Assembly: GCA_964577985.1 (NCBI GenBank) | Contig: CAZOAR010000034.1 | Coordinates: 1 to 28,919 of the forward strand | DNA length: 28,919 nt | Origin: CAZOAR01 sp964577985 | GTDB taxonomy: Bacteria; Gemmatimonadota; CAZMKB01; CAZNLH01 | Direction of reading: 5' to 3' | Translations under genes and position numbers: made by a program | Shown here: positions 14,746 through 22,301 of the stretch, one piece after another | Layout: the number at the start of each line of letters is the position of its first letter | Numbering within the stretch: position 1 is the stretch's first letter | The notes under the pieces: generated by a model | Told to the model about the DNA's origin: nothing | The model's database searches: none | What the model saw: only the letters and a program-made list of their open reading frames with translations

Positions 14746-15362
14746 TGGAGCTGAAGAAAGGCACACTGATCTGGTTCACTGGAATCCCCGCATCGGGGAA
14801 ATCGACTATCGCCGCCGAGGTCGAGAAAGAGCTGAAGAGACGCGGCATAAAGATCGAAAACCTGGACGCAGACGAGATAAGGGCCAATCTGAGTCCTGAC
14901 CTTGGCTACACGGCGGAGGCTCGCAATATCAACACGAAGAGACTGGCGTTCATGGGCAAGATCATGGCGAGAAACGGCGTCTGTACCGTGGTGGCGGCTG
15001 TCTCATCCCTGAGGGAGTTCAGAGACCGTGCCAGGGACTGGGTCGAGCAGTTCGTTGAGGTCTGGGTCAAGTGCCCCGTCGAAGAGTGCCAGAGCAGGGA
15101 TCCCAAGGGCCTTTATGCCAAGGCTGAGCGGGGAGAGGTCAATGACATCGCCGGTCTTCACCAGCCATACGAGGAGCCCCTGAACGCCGAACTTGTACTC
15201 GATACGGCCAATTCCACGGTCGAGGAGTGCAGCGCGAAGGTCATGGGCAAACTGGAAGAACTCAAGTACATTCCGGTCGAGGAGAAACCTGCCGGGGCAT
15301 ACTCTGAAAAGGACGAAGAGACGATCATGGACCGGCTTAAGGGCCTCGGTTACGTCGAATAG
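14745..15362 (+). CDS. cysC: Adenylylsulfate (APS) kinase
   Basis: A 205-residue P-loop kinase phosphorylating APS at the 3' position to PAPS. The ATG shares its A with the TGA stop of the upstream gene (TGATG), with GGAGG before it, so translation is coupled. Walker A is GIPASGKST (13-21). The APS-site segments appear as LDADEIRANLSPDLGYTAEARNIN-type sequence (family: DGDNVR, LGFS) and DPKGLYAKAERGEV (family: DVKGLYAKAR). The final 30 residues after the kinase core (EEKPAGAYSEKDEETIMDRL, then KGLGYVE) are an extension that normal CysC proteins lack. They resemble the charged LKALGY-type tails I associate with AP-superfamily proteins and sulfatases. A terminator follows at 15411. Confidence 0.93.
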   Translation: MELKKGTLIWFTGIPASGKSTIAAEVEKELKRRGIKIENLDADEIRANLSPDLGYTAEARNINTKRLAFMGKIMARNGVCTVVAAVSSLREFRDRARDWVEQFVEVWVKCPVEECQSRDPKGLYAKAERGEVNDIAGLHQPYEEPLNAELVLDTANSTVEECSAKVMGKLEELKYIPVEEKPAGAYSEKDEETIMDRLKGLGYVE

Positions 15363-15410
15363 GGCTGGGCACGGCGGCAAGCCGAATTTGTGAACATTTG
15401 AGGCAGTTGA

Positions 15411-15439
15411 AGGGGTGACCGGGGGGTCGCCCCTTTTTT
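15411..15439 (+). terminator. Intrinsic terminator after cysC
   Basis: AGGGGTGACC (15411-15420) pairs with GGTCGCCCCT (15425-15434), one T-G pair, GGGG loop, then a run of T to 15439. Confidence 0.9.
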
Positions 15440-15539
15440 CGATATGTAGCTCTTGATACCAGAATCCTTATGAAATGATTTTCGCCCGGCAGGGATCTCA
15501 CGATGGACAATCTCCGTACCGTCGGAGCGAGCGAAAACT

Positions 15540-15592
15540 GCTCCGGAGCGGGAAAGCGATCCCGGGCCGGACCTGGTCCGGATCAATTGATC
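15540..15592. promoter_or_regulatory. Cluster of perfect palindromes upstream of the receptor-kinase gene
   Basis: GCTCCGGAGC (15540-15549), CCCGGG (15561-15566), CCGGACC-T-GGTCCGG (15567-15581) and GATCAATTGATC (15581-15592) follow one another within 53 bp. They lie 33-85 bp before the chosen start at 15625 in sequence that would be coding only if a longer start were used. They may be operators or an mRNA structure. No convincing -35/-10 pair is seen in 15440-15624. Confidence 0.45.
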
Positions 15593-15624
15593 CGTCAGAT
15601 AGTCTCAGAGAGCAAGTGGTTCTT

Positions 15625-18600
15625 ATGACCTGTTACATCAAGAAATCACTCGTTGTGCTTATTCTCCTCATGGCGGGAGCTGCGCATTCCCATGCGGGGG
15701 ATTGTTCCCGGAGGTGGTTCGTCATGGGTGGAGTAGAGGGTAGCCTGAGAAAGGTGGTGGCTTCGAGTAAGGATGAGATATGGTTGTCCGGCAGATCGTC
15801 CGGGCTGTGGCACTACGACGGCGATTCGTTGTCTCGAGTCCTGCCCGAAACGATCCGGTTCGGAGCGGATGCCCTCGATGTGACAGGGAAAGGGGATATA
15901 TGGATAGAGACTCACGGGTCGGTTGGGCGAGAACAGGTCCTGTTGCATCTGAAGAACGGGAAGGAGGTCCACTGCTCTCAGACGGTTGAATGTGGCTGGA
16001 TTCAGGACATCGACATGATCAACGAAGACGAAGGCTGGGCGGTGGGGAACAATGGCGCCCTTCTCAGGTGCAGCGCGCACAACTGGGAAATTGTCGATAC
16101 CGATTATTCCAACTATCTGTATGATGTGGAGTTTCTTGACGCAAGCTATGGCTGGATTGTCGGCACGGAAGGGTTCCTGGGGGAATATGACGGCGGAGAG
16201 TGGAAAGTCATCGACCAGGGGCTTCCATCGGTGAACTTCAGGTCAGTGTCGATTGTGAGGCGGGGAGATGTATGGGTTGTGGGAGATAAGGGGACCATTC
16301 TCCATCTCTCGAACGGCACCTGGAATAGTGTGGATTCTCCAACACGAAATAATCTGCACTGTATCGAGATGACCGGTCCGGAACATGGATGGATTGGCTC
16401 TTTTTCGGGTGAAATCGCGGAATATCAGGATTCCAGGTGGAGATTGTGCAAGAGCCCCGTGAGCGGACAGATAAATGGTCTCGATGTCTGTCAGGGAAAC
16501 GTGTGGTTCGTTCTCAGATCCGGCGAGGTAGTCAGGAATCTCACGAAGGAAGTCCCTCAGTTCAGGGATGGCACGATCGACTATGGCCTGGTCTACAAGG
16601 GAGCGGTCTTCTCGCCGCATGTAGTCGATTTGAATGGTGACGGAAGAGAGGACCTCTATGTCGAGACCAGGGACGAAGAGGATCTCGTATATATCAACAG
16701 AGGGAACAGGTTCGAAAAACCTGTGGGCGGGACAGGTATTGAGCGGAGCAGGGTCTCCGGTTTTACCGCTATGCTCTTCTCGGTGTCGTTCGGGGACTAT
16801 GAAGGCGATGGAGACATCGATTGCTTTATGGTCGATCCTCATTCGCGGGAAGTCTTCAAACTCTTTCTCAATGACGGAGCGGGGAACTTTATGCCTCGAA
16901 ACCGGTTCGTCGGGACAGACCGCCCGGACGTAGAAGATAACAGCTGGAATTCCCTCAAGTTCGTCGATTTTGGCGGTTCCCCGGGAAGCTCCATTTTCTT
17001 TACCAGTTGCGCTCAGTATAATGGTCCCATAAACTCCAGTTCGATCTTCAACGTGGGAGAAGATCTGCTTCTCGAGGCCCAACCCACGTCTATCGGCAAC
17101 GATGTGGGGTTCCTCGCGTTTACGTTCGGAGACCTGAACGACGATGGTTACGTCGATGCTATCACAATGTCCACCGGCGAGTGGTGCGATTTGAGCGCAT
17201 ATATCAACCGGAGAGGAGTCGGTTTCGACAGAAAGCCAATCAGTGTTACAAATCGTCCGTCGGACTGCTACGATGCCACCTCTCTGGCTCTCGCGGATCT
17301 TAACAACGACATGATGCTGGACATCATCATGGTAGAGCAGAAAGGCGGTCTGCGAATACTGCTTCAGACGGGGGAACTGGAATTCACGGATCATACGAGG
17401 GAATCCGGTCTTGATAGCCTTACCGTGATGAGTCTCTATTATCCACCGGCGATCGGTGATCTCGATAACGATGGAGATCTTGATATCGGCTATTTCCCCA
17501 GGCTTCTGGACTACAGGGAGATCGGCAGGATATACCAGAACGATGGACATGCGAGATTTGAAGATGTGTCGGCCGTGGCAAACATAGAGGATATCAGTGG
17601 TCTCCCCGTTTTTCTGGATTGTGACGGTGACGGTGATCTTGACATTTATGTGGCTCATGAGTCTGAGGCGGCCAGGAAAAGCTCCAAGTTTTTTGTGAAC
17701 CTCCATGATAGAAAAGACTTTATGGGGATAGACGTGCGAGGAGCCAGGAGGGATTTCTTCGCGATCGGGGCAACGGTCAAGCTCTTCGACGAAGGACACC
17801 TCGGGGAACATGAGTATTTCAGGGGAATGCGGATCGCAGGTCTGGGCGATAATCCCCTGGTGACAGACAGCCCGGGGCATGTTCATTTCGGGGCGCCGGA
17901 CGGAAAGTATGACATTGAGGTCACATTCCCCGGCGGAAAGAAGGTGGTGAGAAGAGGAGTTCCGTCTGGGTGTCGTGTTACAATTCACGAGGAGGAGTGG
18001 CCCTCGAGAGACCTGCTCGTGCTTCGCAACGCCATCGACACGTTCCGTGCCAAAGAGGCCGTGCTGGCAAACATCATGATATTCGTGCTGCTCTCGTCCC
18101 TGCTGGCCTGGGTCCTGAAGAGGGCAGGTGGTGTGCTCCTCCGGGAACGAGCACTGGCATTCGCTCTATTCGCCCTCCTCGCGCTCGTATTCTTCTATCT
18201 GAAGTATCGGTGGATCGACTATGGGTTCTTTCGAAGAGAGGTCCTTCCAGCGGTCGTGGTCGTCACGTTGTTCCTCGGAACCTGCCTGCCGCGATTGATA
18301 AGGCTCAAGTGGGTGTTGAGAAGGGTAGGACACTACAAGGTCCTGGAAAGGATCGGTGAGGGCGCGACATCCGTCGTATACAAGGCGAAGGACATGTTGA
18401 CCGGGGAGGATGCCGCCGTAAAGGTCCTCCATGGCTGTCTTATGAAGGAAGGCAGTGAGAAGAATCGTTTCACAGACGAGGCCGAGATCGGGATCGGTCT
18501 CGACAATCCCCATCTCGTTGAGATATATGAGCGAGGGAGGACGGGAGACAGCGCGTTCATAGCCATGGAGTACATTGAAGGGGCATCTCTTTCCGCTCTC

Positions 18601-19572
18601 ATGAGTGACGGAAGAGTCTTTTCTGAAGAGGACGTCCTGCGTATCACTCTGCAGGTCCTTTGCGGCCTCGAATACCTTCACGAAATCGGGATAATCCATC
18701 GTGACATCAAGAGTGCCAACATAATGGTGGCTGAAGGAGGGGAGGTGAAGATCACGGACTATGGACTCTCGAAGTTCCTTTTCAAGGCCTCGACGACAAA
18801 GCCGGGAGCGCTGGTCGGAACGCTCAGGTACATGTCTCCCGAACAGGCAACGGGTCGAGCAGTCGCCGAGAGGAGTGACCTGTATTCGGTCGGGATAGTC
18901 ATGTATGAGCTCCTCACAGGGCACGTGCCGTTCGAGAGCGATAATGAGATTGAGATCATACGCAGGCTCCTGAACGAAGAGCCGGTCCCTCCGACCGAGG
19001 CGGGCGCGGCAGTTACACCGTTCAGTGACTGGCTCGTCATGAAGGCGTTGAGAAAACCCACCGACCAACGCTTCAGGGACGCAGCGGAGATGAGCCGCGA
19101 GTGCGCGGTTATCCGAAGACTCAACCAGCGCGGGTTCAGCAGGGAGCAGTTGTTGAGAGACCTGAAGGAGGTCGCCAATCCGGGCCGGTCCCTGGTGGGT
19201 GACCTCTGGTGGCAGGAACCGGGGCTCGAGGCGCTGCTGCTTCAGCAGGGACGCCTGTATCTGGACTCAGCCAGACGCGGAATGGAAGCGGACCCGCCTC
19301 TCCTTGACGACTCCCTGCGCAGGGGCAGAAAATCTCTTGACTATCTCGAACTGGTCGGCGACATGGATCTGCTCCTCAGGGCGCATTATCATCTGTTCAA
19401 GGTCATGTCACGGAAAGGAAACAAGCGAGAGGCAGGCAAACACCTCGGGAAGTCGTTCGAGATCCTGCAGGAAAGACTGTCTGAAATCGGTGAATCGAAG
19501 AGGGAATCCTATATGAACGATGAGGAGATTGTCTCCCTGCTCGGCGACGCGGACGCGTTCATCGGAGAATAA
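15625..19572 (+). CDS. Membrane receptor-like Ser/Thr kinase with propeller, FG-GAP and ASPIC/UnbV ectodomain
   Basis: A 1315-residue protein. The frame is open from 15475, but ATG 15625 yields a proper signal peptide (TCYIKKSLVVLILLMAGAAH), so I use it. Residues 30-300 are WD/YCF48-like propeller repeats (EGWAVGNNGALL, YGWIVGTEGFLGEY, DVWVVGDKGTIL). Residues 330-680 contain FG-GAP/VCBS repeats with calcium-type loops at D335 (DLNGDGRED), D391 (DYEGDGDID), D503, D558, D612 (DLDNDGDLD) and D665 (DCDGDGDLD). Residues 698-790 match ASPIC/UnbV (IGATVKLF, HVHFGAPDGKYDIEVTFPGG). Three membrane helices follow (about 813-832, 843-860, 873-890), which puts the rest inside the cell. Residues 904-1170 are a Hanks kinase: GEGATSVVY loop, AAVKVL lysine, HRDIKSAN (Asp1027) and DYG at 1045-1047 in place of DFG, then GTLRYMSPEQ. 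A helical tail of 140 residues ends it. Catalytic residues look intact. Confidence 0.92.
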   Translation: MTCYIKKSLVVLILLMAGAAHSHAGDCSRRWFVMGGVEGSLRKVVASSKDEIWLSGRSSGLWHYDGDSLSRVLPETIRFGADALDVTGKGDIWIETHGSVGREQVLLHLKNGKEVHCSQTVECGWIQDIDMINEDEGWAVGNNGALLRCSAHNWEIVDTDYSNYLYDVEFLDASYGWIVGTEGFLGEYDGGEWKVIDQGLPSVNFRSVSIVRRGDVWVVGDKGTILHLSNGTWNSVDSPTRNNLHCIEMTGPEHGWIGSFSGEIAEYQDSRWRLCKSPVSGQINGLDVCQGNVWFVLRSGEVVRNLTKEVPQFRDGTIDYGLVYKGAVFSPHVVDLNGDGREDLYVETRDEEDLVYINRGNRFEKPVGGTGIERSRVSGFTAMLFSVSFGDYEGDGDIDCFMVDPHSREVFKLFLNDGAGNFMPRNRFVGTDRPDVEDNSWNSLKFVDFGGSPGSSIFFTSCAQYNGPINSSSIFNVGEDLLLEAQPTSIGNDVGFLAFTFGDLNDDGYVDAITMSTGEWCDLSAYINRRGVGFDRKPISVTNRPSDCYDATSLALADLNNDMMLDIIMVEQKGGLRILLQTGELEFTDHTRESGLDSLTVMSLYYPPAIGDLDNDGDLDIGYFPRLLDYREIGRIYQNDGHARFEDVSAVANIEDISGLPVFLDCDGDGDLDIYVAHESEAARKSSKFFVNLHDRKDFMGIDVRGARRDFFAIGATVKLFDEGHLGEHEYFRGMRIAGLGDNPLVTDSPGHVHFGAPDGKYDIEVTFPGGKKVVRRGVPSGCRVTIHEEEWPSRDLLVLRNAIDTFRAKEAVLANIMIFVLLSSLLAWVLKRAGGVLLRERALAFALFALLALVFFYLKYRWIDYGFFRREVLPAVVVVTLFLGTCLPRLIRLKWVLRRVGHYKVLERIGEGATSVVYKAKDMLTGEDAAVKVLHGCLMKEGSEKNRFTDEAEIGIGLDNPHLVEIYERGRTGDSAFIAMEYIEGASLSALMSDGRVFSEEDVLRITLQVLCGLEYLHEIGIIHRDIKSANIMVAEGGEVKITDYGLSKFLFKASTTKPGALVGTLRYMSPEQATGRAVAERSDLYSVGIVMYELLTGHVPFESDNEIEIIRRLLNEEPVPPTEAGAAVTPFSDWLVMKALRKPTDQRFRDAAEMSRECAVIRRLNQRGFSREQLLRDLKEVANPGRSLVGDLWWQEPGLEALLLQQGRLYLDSARRGMEADPPLLDDSLRRGRKSLDYLELVGDMDLLLRAHYHLFKVMSRKGNKREAGKHLGKSFEILQERLSEIGESKRESYMNDEEIVSLLGDADAFIGE

Positions 19573-19583
19573 GTACCCCGAAC

Positions 19584-19637
19584 GAATCCACTGAAAATGC
19601 GAAACTAGCCGGTGATGACGCGTTCATCAGTGGATTC
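19584..19637. terminator. Possible bidirectional terminator between convergent genes
   Basis: GAATCCACTGA (19584-19594) and TCAGTGGATTC (19627-19637) form a perfect 11-bp inverted repeat around a 32-base loop that contains a smaller GATGA/TCATC hairpin. It fills the 67-bp gap between two gene ends. No strong T-tract follows on either side, so the call is tentative. Confidence 0.45.
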
Positions 19638-19639
19638 TT

Positions 19640-22216
19640 CTACCTGAACTCTTCCTTGTCTATTTCATGCTTCTGGATGAGTTTCTGGAGGCCTCTCCTG
19701 GTCAGACCGAGTGCTTCAGCCGCGGCGGTTACATTGCCGCAACTCTGGCCCAGAGCGTCGTTGATCGCCTGCAGTTGAGTGAGGCGAAGTTTTTCCTTCA
19801 GTGTTATCTTCTCGGCGGAATCGGTCTTGGCAGATCCTTCGTCGCCACGAAGGTGCTTCCTTTCTATGATTTCGCCCGTTGTGCTCACTACTGCCCTCTC
19901 CACGGCGTTTCTCAACTCCCGGACATTCCCTCGCCACGGGTTCTCGGAGAGATACTCCCTGGCGTCCTCGCTCAATCCCCGGATCTTTTTGCCGTAAATC
20001 AGGCAGAATTTCTGGAGAAAGAAGTTTGCGAGTAGCGGGATATCGCGCCGCCTGGCCCTCAAAGGAGGAATCCTTATCTTGAATACATTCAGCCTGTAGT
20101 AGAGGTCCTCTCTGAAATCGCCCCTGTCCACGGCCTTACGCAGGTCTATCTTCGTCGTGGTTATTATGCGGACGTCGACGCTTCTGTATCGGTTTTCCCC
20201 CAACCTGCGCACCTCGCCAGATTCGAGGACCCTCAGAAGCTTGCCCTGAAGTTGCTTGTTCAGACTGTCCACTTCATCGAGGAACACGGTCCCTCCGTCC
20301 GCCTCTTCGAAGATGCCTGTCCTGTCGGTTACCGCGTCGGTGTATGCCCCCCTGGCGTGCCCGAACAGCTCACTCTCCACTATGTTGTCCGATATAGCGC
20401 TGCAATCGACCGTGAGAAATGATTGGCCATTTCTCGGACTCCGGGCGTGGATGGCACTGGCAATCAACTCTTTGCCGGTTCCACTCTCGCCTTCCAGCAG
20501 GACAGTGACATCATTGCCCCTTATTACTTCCACCTTCTTCAGGATCTTCCGTATGGCGGGACTCTGTCCAATAATAGGCTCTACGCCTCCAGCGACTTCC
20601 TCCCTGAGTTGGACTATCTCTCTGGCGTTCTGCTCGTGGGTCCTGGCGTTCTCGATGGCAAGCATCGCCTGATTCGAGAATGCCTTCAGGAATATGAGAT
20701 CGGAGAGGCCAAATCTCTTCCTGCCGGATCTTACATCGAGGTAGATGGCACCATAGAGCGTATCGTCCTTGAAAAGAGGCACGCAGAGTACTGATCGTAT
20801 GCCGTAGCTGATGACGCTCTCTCTTCCGCTGAGGTGTTCGTCTTTCTCCACATCCTGGGAGAAGAGCGGTTTCCTGTTTTTCAGAGTTTCCCGGATAATG
20901 GAACGCGATATATTATTCAATTCCGCCAACTTGGCGTCTTCCGTGTTCCGCGAGACGGCTACCCTTAGATCACCTTCCTCTTCCTCGACGCAGAACAGGC
21001 CTCTCTCGGCCCCTACCGCGGCGATTGCCAGGTCCATGATGTTGTTGAGAAGCCTCTCCGGTCGGTAGACGCCCCCCAGAACCTGGTTGATTTTATAGAG
21101 GGTCAGCAGTTTGTCGGGGTCGAGCGATTGATAAATCAACTCAGCCGCTCTGTCGGAGAGTGAGAACCTCGAGAAGGCTTCCACGTTCGCGTGTTTGATG
21201 ACCAGGTCCGCCTTGCCATCGAGACACGCATCCAGCGCCTCGGACAGTGTCATCAGGAATTCGGAGAAGTTGGAATCCGCGGCTCCGTCGTAGTAGGAGA
21301 CGCCGAAGAGGACCCCCGGGCGGGACGATTCCGAAGCGACAGCCCGCTTCAACTTGTGGTAACACCTCTCGATCTCCTCCTTGCTTACGGATGGCATCAG
21401 TACGACCAGCAGATACGGGTCATGAATAGAGAGCAGATCTCCTTCACGGAAGGCGCCTCTTACAGATGCAATACTGCCCTCCAGATTAGCTCCCGAGTGG
21501 ATGTCCTGGTCCCGGTTCATCGTTTTCCCGGGCTGAAAAGCTATGGCCCCCATGGCCAGGGGCCTTCCTTCGAGGCGAGCCAGGTCGAACTCGACCGATG
21601 CCGCCCTGAAAAACAAATTCCCGCGCAGGAGTTCTGATTTAGTGTCTCTGAGAAGTTCGGAGAAGAAAAGGTGTTTTCGAACAGTCCTGCAGGCGGCCTC
21701 GAACTGTACAGAGTCCTTCAGGTGTGTCGTTCTTGCCGTGCTGTCGTCGCGCAGGGCTCCCAGCACAAGAAAGTGCCTGTTTCCTCCAATGCCTGTGTCC
21801 AGGGGGCAGAAGGCGAACTCCTGGCCGTTGATATTCTTCCGCGCGACTACGTTCTGTTCGATCATCTCCCTGGCGATCTGATGAATCTCAATGAAATCGC
21901 GGCTGGTGATCCTGTTCTCCAATCCCACGTCACACAGGCACTGTATCGTGGCGTCAAGACCCACAGAGTATACACCACCTGCTGTGGCTCCCGTGTATTC
22001 CAATACATTGAACAGAAAGAGGTTAAGTACCTTCCCCGGGTCGATTTCAAACAAAGGTATTTCAGAGCCGATGATCCTGTGCAGGAACATGTCGAGATCA
22101 TAAGATCCATCCGGCCGCTGTGCCTTCGAGAGCCTGTGAGATATCTCTTTCAGTCTCTCGAGAGGGCTTTCCGCCCGGCTCTCTTTCTCCTGCTTTTCTG
22201 GTTTATTATTACTCAT
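19640..22216 (-). CDS. Sigma-54-type transcription activator with GAF and degenerate GGDEF-like domains
   Basis: An 858-residue cytosolic regulator. Residues 60-185 look GAF-like. Residues 195-345 have the outline of a GGDEF domain but with DPYLLVVLMP where GGDEF would be, so it cannot be a diguanylate cyclase. Residues 370-525 are a GAF domain (GLFCVEEEEGDLRVA, SVLCVPLFKDDTLYGAIYLD). The AAA+ domain has Walker A GESGTGKE (576-583), the sigma-54 contact loop GAYTDA (623-628; usual GAFTGA) and Walker B GGTVFLDEVD (641-650). The C-terminus is a Fis-type HTH (GNVTAAAEALGLTRRGLQKL, 827-846). There is no receiver domain, so its input is a ligand or protein contact rather than phosphorelay. It is convergent with the receptor kinase, 67 bp away, a plausible phosphorylation partner by proximity only. 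The ribosome site is weak; its promoter is at 22301-22273. Confidence 0.92.
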   Translation of the reverse strand: MSNNKPEKQEKESRAESPLERLKEISHRLSKAQRPDGSYDLDMFLHRIIGSEIPLFEIDPGKVLNLFLFNVLEYTGATAGGVYSVGLDATIQCLCDVGLENRITSRDFIEIHQIAREMIEQNVVARKNINGQEFAFCPLDTGIGGNRHFLVLGALRDDSTARTTHLKDSVQFEAACRTVRKHLFFSELLRDTKSELLRGNLFFRAASVEFDLARLEGRPLAMGAIAFQPGKTMNRDQDIHSGANLEGSIASVRGAFREGDLLSIHDPYLLVVLMPSVSKEEIERCYHKLKRAVASESSRPGVLFGVSYYDGAADSNFSEFLMTLSEALDACLDGKADLVIKHANVEAFSRFSLSDRAAELIYQSLDPDKLLTLYKINQVLGGVYRPERLLNNIMDLAIAAVGAERGLFCVEEEEGDLRVAVSRNTEDAKLAELNNISRSIIRETLKNRKPLFSQDVEKDEHLSGRESVISYGIRSVLCVPLFKDDTLYGAIYLDVRSGRKRFGLSDLIFLKAFSNQAMLAIENARTHEQNAREIVQLREEVAGGVEPIIGQSPAIRKILKKVEVIRGNDVTVLLEGESGTGKELIASAIHARSPRNGQSFLTVDCSAISDNIVESELFGHARGAYTDAVTDRTGIFEEADGGTVFLDEVDSLNKQLQGKLLRVLESGEVRRLGENRYRSVDVRIITTTKIDLRKAVDRGDFREDLYYRLNVFKIRIPPLRARRRDIPLLANFFLQKFCLIYGKKIRGLSEDAREYLSENPWRGNVRELRNAVERAVVSTTGEIIERKHLRGDEGSAKTDSAEKITLKEKLRLTQLQAINDALGQSCGNVTAAAEALGLTRRGLQKLIQKHEIDKEEFR

Positions 22217-22272
22217 ATATGTTGCATACTCGTGAGCTCCGCAGCCATCGCAGAAGCACAGTGTTGTTCGTA

Positions 22273-22301
22273 AGTATACACAATTGTTGAGATCCAGTCA
22301 A
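22273..22301 (-). promoter_or_regulatory. Sigma-70 promoter for the sigma-54-type activator
   Basis: On the minus strand TTGACT (22301-22296), 17 bp, TATACT (22278-22273). Start near 22266, leader about 50 nt. So the activator itself looks sigma-70 driven. Confidence 0.7.

Noticed and set aside
15475..15624. 50-codon N-terminal extension of the receptor kinase
   Set aside because: It would bury the signal peptide behind a charged leader and put four palindromes in coding sequence; the internal ATG at 15625 fits a secreted N-terminus.
16243..17988. 581-codon open frame on the minus strand inside the receptor-kinase gene
   Set aside because: It lies wholly opposite the FG-GAP/ASPIC coding sequence, has no recognisable domain, signal or ribosome site, and its residues mirror codon bias of the real gene.
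18166..19068. 300-codon minus-strand frame opposite the kinase domain
   Set aside because: Shadow of the kinase catalytic region; no supporting start signal.
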